From positions 1-64,000 of the forward strand of contig VCJN01002593.1 in NCBI GenBank assembly GCA_006384855.1: 64,000 bases of DNA. The letters run 5' to 3'. The stretch comes from Tetraselmis striata. Lineage: Eukaryota; Chlorophyta; Chlorodendrophyceae; Chlorodendrales; Chlorodendraceae. Under the pieces are notes generated by a model. It saw only the letters and a list, made by a program, of their open reading frames with translations, was not told the origin of the DNA and ran no database searches. Below are positions 46,901-60,599 of this stretch, one piece after another. Made by a program: the position numbers and the translations under genes. How positions within the stretch are numbered: the stretch's first letter is position 1; each line of letters starts with the position of its first letter.

Positions 46901-49254
46901 TATTTTACAATTTATGTGAGCAGTATATACACTTTCTCCTTAAAAACATCCATCTTTCTATTATCGTTACTGTGAGCAGTACCTCTGTACATATCAGGTG
47001 CGTCGGGCGGATGATGAGTACTCCTTGAATTTCACAAGTAACCGCACTGCCCTAGGGATGAAGGAAACTACCGGTAGGTACAACATGACAGGCAACTTAA
47101 GAGTGACCTGAAGCCCACTCAAGAATGAGCTCCGCCTCCATCTTCATAATACAGTGTACAACCTATCAGGCGCGCCGGGCGGATGAGAATTCCGTACCTG
47201 TCTCTTGCGCATATTACTACGTGGGAGTAAGAGCCCAGACTGCTACTGCTGTCAGACTGTGTGTGTTTAGTACCAGTACGGCATGTGGGTACGGTAGTCC
47301 CCAGTCATTCTGCCGGAGGCCCTGACCACTGTATATGACAGCGGATAGATCCACCATATTCAATCTTATAATCTTGCTTCCATGTAACTTCTCTTGGCAT
47401 CAGCACTGTTTGCCTGTGACATCGTCAACTTTTTCCAGTCCACTCCACCATTGTACTAGTATGGATACAACGAGTTGTCCAGTCTCGCTTTTTGAATTTA
47501 CACTGCCCTGTTGGCTACCAACCACAGTCATAATCCGGGGAGCATGTCAGTATGTCTCTAGTGCTGGATATCGATAACCCTCGTTTATTGTGTGTGCCAT
47601 TTCTTAAATTCCTATGATAGATAGAACTGGAAATCAGCCTTGCTGTGCTATGGGCCGTCATGGCGCATGGTACAGGTACCTAGTAGTAGCCACAGCATTG
47701 CCCGCAGAGAGAGGGTCCATTCAGGCGCGTCCGCAGCCTGAGCTCGCACTCTCCTGGCCCGGCTGCTTTGCAGAGGAAGAGTCTGCCGGACATGAGCAGC
47801 ATGGCGGACGTCTCGGAGTTCATCGCGAAGGCTGGCTACGGCTCAGAGAGCGAGGGTGATGAGGCTGCGGAGAGCCGGATCACCCTGGCGCAGGTAAGCG
47901 GAGCCTACCTGGGCAGTTGAGACAATGGGGATGGGGGGGGGGGGGGGGGGCTGCCATGAGCCGGTGCCTCGTGATTGTTGGCTGACTCTTGGTTGGTTTG
48001 TCCCTCCCAGGACATGGGCAGAGGCAACCTTGCCACCAAGCAGAGCCGAGTGAAGCTCCATGAGGTAATGCTCCGGACGGTATTGCTCAGCATGCATCGT
48101 GCATGCCTTGCGCCTGTGGCACCGTGCGCGGTGGCGTTGGCGCCCACATTCACCAACATGCGCCAGATGGATGTTGAAGACTGAGGTTGATGTCGCACCA
48201 GGTGGGGCCGCGCATGGAGCTGGAGGTCGTCAAGGTGGAGGAGGGGCTTGGGGACGGCAAGGTCATCTTCCACAAGTACAAGTCCAAGTCCGAGGCGGAG
48301 GTCGCCGCGTTGGGCAAGGCCAAGGACGAGAAGACCAAGCTGAAGGACGAGCGCCGCCGGCAGCAGGTGCGGCATAGTGCCTGCTCATCGGTGCGGCGGT
48401 TCTTTGGGAGAAAGGGGAGGGGGGGGGGGGGGGGGCTGAGGCATGTAGTGTGCGGCAGGAGGAGAACGTTCGCCGGAAGAAGGCAGAGCAGGCGGCCAAG
48501 GACGCTGCCAAGGCTGCCAAGGACGGCAGGCCCGTCAAGAAGAAGATGTGGTGGGAGGAGGAGCTGGAGGACGCCAAGCGCGCCCGGCAGGAGCGCGAGG
48601 TGGACGACGATGCAGAGTACTACCGTCAGGAGGCAAGTTGGCCACAGCTTGGAGAGGAGGAGAAAAGGGGGGGGGGGGGCACCATTGCCTCACCACCTTC
48701 CGGCCTGGGGCTCCCCCATGCTGGGCTGACCAAATGCTGTTTCGTCTCTGGGTGCGCAGGTGGGGGAGGAGCCGGATGCTGCGTTCACTCGTGGCGCCAG
48801 GAGGGGAGTGAGGGGCGGGAAGAGCGCCGGCGCGCCGGCGCCCAGCAATACAGGTACGCCCCGACCGTTTTGGCCCCTCACGTCCCGGTTGACGTGGCCC
48901 AGGAACAACATACTACACCGCATGCCCAAGTGAATGCAGTTTTACCGGGTGCCGACGCGCTTATAAGATCCCTTGTTATACGCCTGAAATTGGGCTTGCA
49001 TGCAAGCTGTAAGACTATTTGCTGTACTTCGGCGATGGTTTCGTCTAAATTTGACCCCTGACAGACAGAGCGGGCTCTTTCTCGCAGTGGCCTTTCTATC
49101 GCGTCAGCACCCGTAGACGACGTGCTGGTAGGGTGATCACACTGAGCGTTGTCAACTCGCTGCCCTGTGGTGCCACGCAGGCGGCGGCAAGCGCAAAGCG
49201 CCCCGGGACGAAGGCGGCAAGCCTGGGCGCAAGCTGAAGCACAAGAGGAAGTGA
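41844..49254 (+). CDS. PPAN: Peter Pan / SSF1 Brix-domain ribosome biogenesis protein
   Basis: Exons 41844-41858, 42178-42267, 42393-42461, 42578-42700, 42840-42947, 43084-43194, 43341-43451, 47774-47893, 48011-48064, 48202-48366, 48459-48632, 48760-48853, 49181-49254 give 435 aa in phase. Brix domain: KKRTHAVQEVDPSKKPEPKS, MRKLMMPNTALNLKESKSN, FVNVAGPMGVTHFVMLTAT, RIHSYALMRDV, and RISMRHYNIGVQPSGVSKG. The C-terminus has AKAGYGSESEGDEAAESR, a Lys/Glu-rich coiled coil and a basic end KLKHKRK. SSF1/PPAN assembles into early pre-60S particles in the nucleolus. Exon 1 (five codons, MAKPR) is inferred from phase and from family N-termini. Intron 11 uses a textbook GC donor (GAG|GCAAGT). TGTAA lies at 49367-49371. 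Intron 7 (4.3 kb) contains an antisense gene. Confidence 0.92.
42326..42359. repeat. (GC)n(GT)n dinucleotide tract
   Basis: An alternating purine-pyrimidine tract (GCGCGCGCGCGCGC then GTGTGTG) inside PPAN intron 2. Such tracts can adopt Z-DNA; no function is implied. Confidence 0.6.
43942..43986. repeat. Adjoining T run and G run
   Basis: About 19 T followed directly by about 26 G in the long PPAN intron. It is the only long T run among the many C and G runs in the window. Confidence 0.85.
44354..44554 (+). CDS. Small unknown protein, 66 aa, possibly organellar
   Basis: An ATG-started ORF in the long PPAN intron. The N-terminus is basic and Ala/Gly-rich (MGRLRSGATAAAQSLTGQ), fit for a mitochondrial presequence. 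The rest is well mixed (KTLEVYNGLEAPRWTEQMYR, EAVFYCPPPRGC) and resembles real protein more than shadow sequence. The codon use does not favour the high-GC third positions of the neighbours. It could be an exon of a longer gene or chance. Confidence 0.3.
   Translation: MGRLRSGATAAAQSLTGQIGGRLAGPSLSHKTLEVYNGLEAPRWTEQMYREAVFYCPPPRGCILTP
44620..44770 (-). CDS. Possible single-pass membrane peptide, weak
   Basis: A minus-strand ATG-started stretch gives MPQTRAIYISLLVTLIVVVI followed by YFFTCWGGPLIPEARKRK, a classic hydrophobic helix with a basic flank. It continues open to 44397, overlapping the plus-strand candidate at 44354-44554, so both cannot be fully coding. No family is recognised. Confidence 0.22.
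44943..46102 (-). CDS. Nested antisense gene, PPP1R36-like or unknown, 359 aa
   Basis: Minus-strand exons 46102-45986 and 45905-44943 (1080 nt in phase), wholly inside PPAN intron 7. The large second exon has uniform coding character. Visible stretches: GFNLQEVKNAAFKDYAEGAP, LFDRLLHTCVLLFVARFQIE, a helical segment (RIRQLAAEVEHYRAELSP), then LYGSVLMNYSDYKN, KHFFETFYDVLAAVMRDAF, EVELGSIFRTNHFNL and a C-terminal coiled coil (MQMAALTRRVNELEVMKDRV). The Y..LLM..., FFE.FY, ELG.lFR pattern reminds me of protein phosphatase 1 regulatory subunit 36, a protein of ciliated organisms, but this is from memory and uncertain. Exon 1 (MATYGVGGGGSRPG) is less sure. TGTAA lies at 44783-44779, 160 nt past the stop. 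Confidence 0.6.
46530..47600. other. AT-rich, GTAC-rich part of PPAN intron 7
   Basis: An AT-rich island with no supported gene, between the start of the nested gene and PPAN exon 8. GTAC palindromes cluster here: GAGTACGAGTACGGG near 46656, three around 46857-46880, and AGTACCAGTACGG near 47270. Open frames are short and lack domains. Confidence 0.4.
48943..49115 (+). mobile_element. MITE-like repeat copy 8, best-preserved short form
   Basis: 173 bp with imperfect terminal inverted repeats: left TACCGGGTGCCGACGCG, right CGCGTCAGCACCCGTA. The core has TGGGCTTGCATGCAAGC and TTTGACCCCTGACAGAC. It lies in PPAN intron 12, sense to the gene. A TA target duplication is possible, since both termini read TA, but the flanks do not prove it. 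Confidence 0.75.
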
Positions 49255-49562
49255 GGGAGGGAGGCGGAGAGGGTGCGTCAGCAAGAGTGCGCGCGCGTGG
49301 TACAGGTTGCGCCTTGTGTGCGCTGCGGCAATGCACGGCGTATTCGTCCATGTCATTGGCCTTACTTGTAACCAGAGAGCGGGAGGGTTTCCCATCTCGG
49401 ATTGGACAACAACAGGTGGCAGGCTTGGGGTGGCTCTCGGTGGCTATGTCTGCCACTGGGGCCGTCAAAATGTGTGTCTGCTTGGCACGGCTCCAATGCA
49501 GGAGCATCACGCCCGCTGCTTTGGAATTTCGGATGGGCAGCCTCTCCGTGCCATCGCCCGCA
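49255..49562. other. Convergent 3' region of PPAN and the plastid membrane protein gene
   Basis: PPAN TGTAA at 49367-49371. No TGTAA on the minus strand was found close after the stop at 49563. No other feature is seen. Confidence 0.4.
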
Positions 49563-50842
49563 TTACCCCTTCTTGGGCGCTTCATCGGCCGCTGGGTCGG
49601 GCTGCCTCACCGGGGGCGTGAGGCCAAGCCAGCGGCCCGGGGGCGTGTCGGCAAAGAAGGTCTCCATCAGCCAGGCGATGGTGGCGGTCGGGATGGCGTC
49701 CGTGAAGGGGAGCCCCTCCTCAATGGCGCCAAAGGTGCTGATCACGTTGGACTGGAACAACCGAGACAGGAGGTACGCCTCCAGCGGCGCGTAGGCGATG
49801 TCGCTGAGCTCCCCGAGGCCAGGCAGCGCGAAGCTGGAGTCGCCCAGCACGTCGATGATGACGCAGAGCACCAGCTTCTGCCACTGCTCGGACGGCACGC
49901 CCGTCACTGCCGCCTTGGCGCCCTCGCTGATGGCGCGCCCCGCCGCCGCCGCCGCCTTGGCCTCCTGCGCCCGCCGCACCTCGGTGATCTTTGCGTTCAC
50001 CCACAGCACCAGCACCACCGACACCACGGGCGCCAGCCCGCCGAAGCCCGCCCGCAGCGCGTCCTCCACGGGGTCCGGCAGCCCAATCAGAAACGCCATC
50101 ACGGGCGGTCCGCCGCCGGAGAGCACGGCCTGCCAGCAGCATGACTGCCCATTATGAACCACCAGGCGGCCGGCCCAGCATTCCGGTAGGGGCACTGAAC
50201 AATGCGGTATGATTTTCGCTGAAAGTCGCGAGCGGAGCGGGTAGAGCATCTATGCGGTGACAGGGCCGAACAGGCTGCTGGCCATGCGAGGCAATTGCGC
50301 ACAGCTCGGCTACAGCACCGTCGAAGACACGCCAAAACGTATGTCGGTATGTGCTGCTTTGAGGGACAGAGCACGGGCCTGCGATGGCCTGGATCGATAA
50401 GGGTGGGGGGGGCGGGTGGCGGTTATGGGGTGAGGGGGGAGGGGGTTTCACGTGGTAGTATGTCGGATGTATATACCCGTACAGCGCGAACCCTGGCGAA
50501 CACGAATTGCAAAAGCGGACATAAACATAAAGCAAGGAAGCCAACAATGATGCGGCGAAAACGCCAGCCTTTACTAATAGCTTGAACAGCCCAGTTGAGT
50601 GGTGCCTGTGCTGGCAGCAATTCGAGCCATACCTGGCACTGCATACACCGAACCGGCCGCCGCTTTCGGGATCGGACTCCGTGCGCCGGCAATGCGGGGC
50701 CGCGGGGACCCAGCCACCGGCAGCCCGTAGAGAGCGCGCAAGATGACGCCGATGGTGGCGGCAACCTGGGATCACAGCGCACGGGCCGGCCTTTGCTGGC
50801 GGCCGTGTAGGTCGGATTGACTGGCGACGCAAGTGAGCTCAT
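49563..50842 (-). CDS. Conserved-looking plastid membrane protein, function unknown, 258 aa
   Basis: Minus-strand exons 50842-50633 and 50129-49563 (777 nt in phase). Residues ~1-70 are Ser/Arg/Pro-rich with few acids (MSSLASPVNPTYTAASKG, HGVRSRKRRPVRCMQCQ), typical of an algal transit peptide. The mature part has an amphipathic start (GLPDPVEDALRAGFGGLAP), one clear membrane helix (PVVSVVLVLWVNAKI), an Ala-rich helix (RRAQEAKAAAAAGRAISEG), and a C-terminal domain with VIIDVLGDSSFALPGLGELS, DIAYAPLEAYLLSRLF and GLPFTDAIPTATIAWLMETF. This last region resembles uncharacterised plant and cyanobacterial membrane proteins, but I cannot name the family. Pro/Asp-rich tail. A location in the plastid envelope or thylakoid is inferred only from these features. 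Confidence 0.7.
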
Positions 50843-51704
50843 CTCACGGAGGATGTGGCTGTGAGAGTGGGATCCGTGCGTTTGGTAAGGAAGGGAGGGA
50901 TCCGGGTCCGGGGGCGGGGGGGGGCGGGGGCGGGGGGGTCGCTGTGTGAAGTGGGGACGAGGGTATGTCCGGCGGGGGTGGGAAGGGGGGGGGGGGCGGG
51001 GAGGAGGGGGGCGGGGGTAGACGATTGCTGGCAGAGGCATTCCCGTACCGGTACCTGTACCTGTATCCTCTGCATACCTTGCGTCTGTACATCTGTACAG
51101 ACGTTACTATATTTTTATTGTAACGGACAGATAACGAATGCAGTAGTGTCGTCATTTCAGATCTGCTGTCATCTCGTCCCCGCACCAGCTTCGGTTGAAG
51201 GTACAGGTACGTTGCTTGGCCCGGAACAATCGTCAGGAATTACCGGTATTAAGGATGATTTAAGGATTATTTGACGAAATATCGTACTAGTAACTTATCT
51301 CTTAACATCTGTCGCCGCGTCAACGAACGTGTGCATCTACATACAGGTAATCCTTAGTCGTCACCGCGCGCCGCGAGCGACGATGAGCGGAGCAAGTTTC
51401 CGGCTTCGCAGCAGGGAGCGTGGCCCCATTGCCTGCGAGCCTGGTCTGCCCACTGCTTGAGGCTGAGTGTGCAGTTCGCAGCTGCTGCGCTAGCAGTCCG
51501 CATCCAGTCGGCGCCAAGTGGTGTATGCACCACGTCACCAGCAGGAGCGCGAGAAGAACCGAGTCAGCGCGGGGCAGATACTCGTCCCGGCAGCGGCGGC
51601 AGCGGCAGCGGCACAGAGGGTCGGGGTCGCCGCGTTGGAAAGGGGGGTGGCGGTCGCCGCGCCGCCGGGTCTTGGCTGCCTACTGTAGTGGGTAGTTGCC
51701 CAGG
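50843..51704. other. Divergent intergenic region, G-rich
   Basis: Promoter region for the plastid protein (minus) and the first GT29 gene (plus). It contains a G-rich stretch 50900-51020 and a GTAC array CCGTACCGGTACCTGTACC at 51041-51060. No coding region is supported. Confidence 0.4.
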
Positions 51705-55177
<3,473 letters not shown>

Positions 55178-57170
55178 GGCGTTAACCGGGACGCGGCATC
55201 TGGGCGCCGGTGGAGCTCGCAGAGCCCCCTTCGAAGAATGTAAAGCCTTAGAAAAGGAGTGCATCGTGTTGAGCAGAAGCAGCTACTGCAGCCCGAAAAC
55301 GATGGCGCCGCCGATGTCAAGGTGGGCTTTTGTAGAGATTTTATATATGCATGTAGAGCTGGATCGGGTCGAAGAATAGGTCGCCAAAGAAGAGGACGGT
55401 ACGAATGTACCGCACTGCTCCAGCAATTGATGTGCTTTAAGGTACCCTGTAGTATTAGCTGGTGGTTTCCTACGGTATTGCAAATGGTACGGTGGGTGAG
55501 GTACTCACGCACTTGCGGACTTGTTGGTCTAGTCGGCGATTTCCTTTGGCGCCTGCGGGAACGGGCCAATACAGAAAATACAGTGGTAGGACGCGAAGGA
55601 GGGATTTTCAAGTGCTGGCACTACCAAGTTGATCTTACCAAAATCTTCAAACCTCTAGCACCACCTGGTAGGGATAACTATTGGGGATGAAAGGATCCCA
55701 TTGGGTGTGTTAATGGGGCTTCGCGCTAGGGGAGTGAAAGTCTTTTGTTCCCATCGGCGAGTTTCATGCCTTCATTCACGTGGGCATCGCCAGCCGACGT
55801 ATGGTCGGCACGCTGGCGCGCCATCCGACACGGTCACCGCATCCTTCCAGCATCAGGCTACTGTTTATTCGGTGTAGCCTTTTATAACTACAGCTGCTGG
55901 GCGAGGCTCCGTCGGTGTCGCCCGCTCCGGCGCCGCAGGCCCAGAAGCAGCAGCATCCGGCGCGAGACTTTAGGTGGTTTAAATGTCGGTGGCGGCCCGT
56001 GCAGCCTTTCGTACGGGATATCTCCAGGCTGTCATTTTCCCGGGCCGTTTACGCACACAGTGCCCGCTTATTCCCTTGTACTGTACGGGGTTGTCAAATT
56101 GGGTAACCGAATTCTTACCCGTACAGGTGCGTACGCGTACGAGGACTCGTACTGTGAGTACGTACGTATAGTACGTTGGCGTTTACGCATGTTGTAACAC
56201 GTTGCGTTTATTTTGGGTAATATATTCGATATCTACGAAACAGCGATACAGTAGTCGCTATGCTGTCTTTAGTACGTGAGACTGTCGAATCCTGGTCCAC
56301 ACGAGAACCGCGTAGTTATTGTAATAAATAAGTAGTATGCGAGTACCGGTTCCGTACATCTTCTCGTCGGTAATGTGCTCGTCGCGGCGCGACTGCTCGA
56401 CTATAGGCCGCGGGACCACGTCGTCCGCCATAGTTCGGCGGCAGCACCAGCCACCAGTCGTCCCCCGCTTTCGTCGACCACAACATAGACGACGCTGCTC
56501 CCTCACAGAGAAGGGAATCCGCTGGACAGAACAGCCGGCGGCGTCTGAGGTAGCAGGAGTACCAGTCTGCAGTGGGACGGTGGACGGCCCACTATCACCC
56601 ATCCTCAGTGCGACTCGGCTATTGTGCGCCTCCCCCCCCCCCCCCCCCCCCCCCCCTTCCGCGCGCGCGCTGGCCCTCTATCTTATGGGCGGCGCGTAGC
56701 TGCGGGGCCATCACCTGATAATTCCTTAGTCGCCAGCTGGCGTGGACGGAAGGCCGGGACGGGAGCTCAGCTGTGCGCTCGGTGCGATTTGTCAGCCGCA
56801 AGGCGCCACTTGCCCAGCGTGGGATTCACCCGCGCGCCGCCGGGGCCGCAGTGACGCTGCTCTGGACTCCATGCGCTGCCCTTCACTCACGCTCCTCGCG
56901 GCGGCAGGCGAGGGGTCACAATGAATAGTGAACAAGCTGGGCGATCGACGAATCGCTTTTGCGGTGACTACTGGTTAACTTCCCCGCGTGCACGCCCCTG
57001 TGCTCGCAGGTCATCGCGACAGCGGCGGCTGGCCGAGGCGGCGCGGAGGAGGGCGGTTCGCTGCTGCCGAGTCGCCGCTCTCGCCGCCGGCGCAACTACA
57101 CACCGCGCCATCGCAGCCCAGCGGCTGTCATTCTTATAGCTTGCCGGCGGAACTGGGGTATCTTACATCC
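55178..57170. other. Intergenic region between the two GT29 paralogues
   Basis: Probable 3' flank of paralogue 1 and promoter of paralogue 2. It holds a GTAC cluster at 56078-56174, an AT-rich patch 56180-56340 and a C run at 56632-56656. Short open frames on both strands have no recognisable domains. Confidence 0.4.
56078..56174. promoter_or_regulatory. Cluster of nine GTAC palindromes
   Basis: GTAC occurs at about 56078, 56083, 56121, 56131, 56137, 56149, 56158, 56162 and 56171, nine in 97 bp. In Chlamydomonas GTAC is the core of the copper-response element bound by CRR1, an SBP-domain factor. The cluster is 1 kb upstream of GT29 paralogue 2. A regulatory role is only a suggestion, since GTAC-rich simple sequence occurs elsewhere in the window. 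Confidence 0.3.
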
Positions 57171-58796
57171 ATGAGGCACCGGACGCCCGATAGGTCTCGG
57201 CTGTCGCAGGCCAGCGGCAGCGAGCCGCCGTCGCGCATGTCACCCTTCACCGCATGGGTAGTGTCCTGCCTGATGGTGATGGCAGTAACGACGGCGTGCA
57301 TAGCGGGCCGGCCGTACATCGTCGAGCTCATGCGCGAGGCGCATCTAGATGGCGACGAGGATGGGGACTCGGTATGGCACCGGCAACGGCAATTCGTGTC
57401 CGCAGCGGAGGAGAAGGAGATGCTGGAGCTGCTGCTCGCGCAGAAGATGGAGGGCGTCGAGGAAGACCCGGACGCCGAGTTTCTCAAAAGCTGGGAGAGG
57501 CCCATTCCGGCCGGCTACATCAAGGTGGACGACTACGATGACGATGAGCCCATGATCGACACTGCCGATGAGCAGGAGTTGGCGACAGAGGACGCCGGGG
57601 CGGCTGACGCAAAAGCGGACAAAGGCGCCCGCAGCCACCCGCCGAAAGTCGACCAAGCCGTCAGCCGGCGCATCTTTCTCGAGAAGGAGGCACCACCCCC
57701 TGGGGGCGACGGATCGGAGTCCCTGTCTCAGCCCGCCTCAACCTCGAGCGCGGGGGCACGGGATCGGATGAAGAGGGTGGTAGAGAACAGCCGGTATGGG
57801 CGATACGGACTGCGTAAGAGAGCGAGCGGTATGTCCCCAGCCGCCGCTGATTGCATGTCTATTCTGCATCCCCGGCCTGTCCCCGGTATAGCAGCACGTG
57901 ATGCATGATGATGAGATGCAGCGCGACCGGGCTTTTGGATATCTTACGGAAGGTGCCTATGGTACATCGATGATAGGAAGGGCTTGTGTGCCTGCCCCTG
58001 CGATGCGTCTGCGTCCTGACGTTCCGCGCTGACACTGGTGCGGTGTGGCATCCCAGCTGGTTCCGCAGCCATCAATGCTCGCATCTCGGGGTACTCCGGC
58101 CAGCCGACCCAGGCGCCAGTAAGTGCTTGCAACCTCAGCCTCCCCATATAAAGCGCCATGCCCCGCGACCGCACCGCCCCTGTGACTCAGCATTTACCTT
58201 TGACTGAGTACAGCCATGCCGCAGGCGGAGAACCCGGCAGCGGGCAGCAACCCGGCAGTGGAGTCTGGCGCAGCGGGCAGCGACGCCGTCGGCCGCAAAG
58301 CTACGCCAATCAATGGCCCCTTTGTACCGATGCTGGAGGGGGCCTTCGACATGGCGACCGTGGAGCGGAGAGGGCAGCACTACGGGTACATGAGCAACCA
58401 TGGCCCCGTCAAGGTTCGCCTGGGCTGCTCCGACAGCACCCCCCCCCCCCCCCCCCCCCCCTCTCTCTCCCTCTCTGCAGACATACACATACATAAACGG
58501 ATTACATGTGAATACCCGTCTTGGCAAACTACTAGTCGCTTATACGCATTGGGTTTTCTATATCATATCATATCATATCATTATTATCCCTACATTCCCT
58601 TGCGAAGAAGGCGAAATTGTATTATCTGGAAATCTATCACAATGTATCACGAATACTGTCAGAAACTGAGAAGTAGATGATGTACAGCGACTCATTATTA
58701 TACATCCCGCAAACCCAATGTTGAATGTTTCGCTGGGTTAAATCTACTCTATTCTAATCTTTCTAGTCTAAATGTAAATGTCTATAGCTTCCGGTT

Positions 58797-58838
<42 letters not shown>

Positions 58839-60599
58839 CTGTGCCTGTGCCTGTGTCCCAGCGGGAGCATGCCCCTGCTAAAAAACCATGCTGAACGTAC
58901 TGCAGGTGTTGGAGCATCCCAAGTGGAAGCTGGGGAAGGACCCCACATGGATGCAAGCCCCGAGCGTGTGCCCCGGCAAGCCCACCAAGAAAGGGCTCGG
59001 CACAGGGAGCCCCCCCAAGAAGCAGCAGGAGTTCATTAAGAGCGTTCTCGACCTCATGGCGGAGGGGAAGTACACGGTGAGGCGCCCGCGGAACCCCCGC
59101 CCCGCTCCTCTGCTTGCCGTTGCACACGATGCACATGCTGCCCGACAGCGTAGCTGCCGCTGAGTCGGCTCTGGTTGCCCGTCTGCAGGAAGAGGTGGAC
59201 GGCGTGGATACGGTATTTGAGAATCGGTGCACTTTCCTGACGCGAGACTGCGCGCAGCTGAACCTCACGTACGGCGGTCCCGGGGTGAGCACTCGCAGGC
59301 CGGCCAGCCATGCGCGCGCCAAGCCAAGCCGCCGTGCTTTCTGAACCCTCGTGGTATCCCCTTTTATCATATTTACGAGTACCACGAGAGTGTTGTACCG
59401 CAATGCATTACATTATATCCACCAGACGCCGAAAGCCACCCAACTTATCCCCCCTCCTTCCCCCCTCCCCCAACTTGACAATCGCAACGGTGAATTATAT
59501 AACGCCGTCCGATAAAATATATGTGGTGAAAGATTTTCGGTATCAGGTTCCCAAAATGCAGGTAGGGCAGCTTTCCGGGTAGGGCGTGCTGAGACTCGGT
59601 TACAGTACTTTCCCGAGCGGCCGATGATGCTCTCGCCCCATGAATGTATGCCTAGAATATGCGACTTGCCACTGGAGGATGGCGCACTCGGATCTCATGT
59701 TCTCATGGTGGCGCACGCAGGCGCTCAAGGCCCTGAACATCACAGGGGAGAAGTGGGAGAAGCTGCGCACCACGTCCCTGCTGGACCTCAAGCCGCGCAG
59801 CCTGGGAAGCTGCGCGCTGGTGGCCAACTCGGAGAACATGCTGGCGGGGAAGCGCGGCCCGGAGATCGACGCCCACGACACCATCTTTCGCCACAACACG
59901 CCCGTGAAGGGCTTTGAGAAGGTCGGCCGAGCGCACATCAGACACGGCCACCTGCAAGGAAGGGTTGGGGGGGCTGCTTTGACCGGCGCGAGTGATGACT
60001 GATTCTGATGTACTGAGGCTGTGGGTGTGGGTGGGCGCAGGCGGTCGGCAAGCGCCCGACGAGTGTCAAGTGGGTGAAGGCCAAGTACATGAAGCAGAAG
60101 GGCGCCGGCGAGGCGGAGCTCATGTACGACCTGCTGGTGGGCCTCGACCGCCTGCCGAAGAAGCTGGTTCACAAGTGCGCGCCCGCGATCGCCCGCTGCC
60201 GCTTGGCTGCTGCTGTCCCACCTTGACAGAGGCGGACTTCTAAGATGCCGTAGGTAATGACAGGCTGATTGATGTTGCGGTGTGCCGCGCAGGGGGAAGA
60301 ACCTGCTCATCGTGAACAAGGGGGGAGGCGGCAACAAGTTTGTACGCGAGCGTAACAAGATTTACAAGATGGCCGGCGCCGGGGGGAAGAACCACCCCAG
60401 CGGGGGGTTTGCACGGCCGCTGTCCATCTTGGCATCCGGCCTGTGCACGCGGGTGGACCTCTACGGCTTCTCGTCCAAGCCATCGGGCAAGTACTTTGAG
60501 CGCTCGTTCAAGGTGCTGGACACGCACATGATGGGCTTCGAGCACTGGGTGTACCGGTACCTGATGTCGCAGGGGAAGATGTGCGTGTATGGCGAGTAA
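57171..60599 (+). CDS. GT29 sialyltransferase-like protein, paralogue 2, 583 aa
   Basis: Exons 57171-57813, 58214-58413, 58906-59076, 59189-59284, 59721-59921, 60041-60174, 60293-60599 (1752 nt in phase). Same architecture as paralogue 1: signal anchor (SPFTAWVVSCLMVMAVTTAC, about 23-42), then acidic stem (DEDGDSVWHRQRQFVSAAEE), then a conserved pre-motif region (RGQHYGYMSNHGPVKVLEHP, CTFLTRDCAQLNLTYGG). Sialylmotif L reads CALVANSENML to DIDAHDTIFRHNTP-like EIDAHDTIFRHNTP, S is HPSGGFARPLSILASGLCTR with VDLYGFS, and VS is HMMGFE. In motif L the Gly usual before Asn is Ala, which could weaken donor binding. Two introns (after GPVK and after EGKYT) are absent from paralogue 1. No TGTAA was found just after the stop. 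It is a clear tandem duplicate of the gene at 51705. Confidence 0.9.
58558..58585. repeat. ATATC pentanucleotide repeat in an AT-rich intron
   Basis: Four tandem units of TATCA/ATATC in GT29-2 intron 2, which is AT-rich from about 58500 to 58790. Confidence 0.6.
58801..58838. repeat. (GT)n microsatellite
   Basis: About 38 bp of GT repeat followed by three CCTGTG units, near the 3' end of GT29-2 intron 2. Confidence 0.9.

Noticed and set aside
48854-49180. Introner-like origin of introns from the MITE family
   Set aside because: MITE ends do not coincide with splice sites in any of the nine copies; they sit inside introns.
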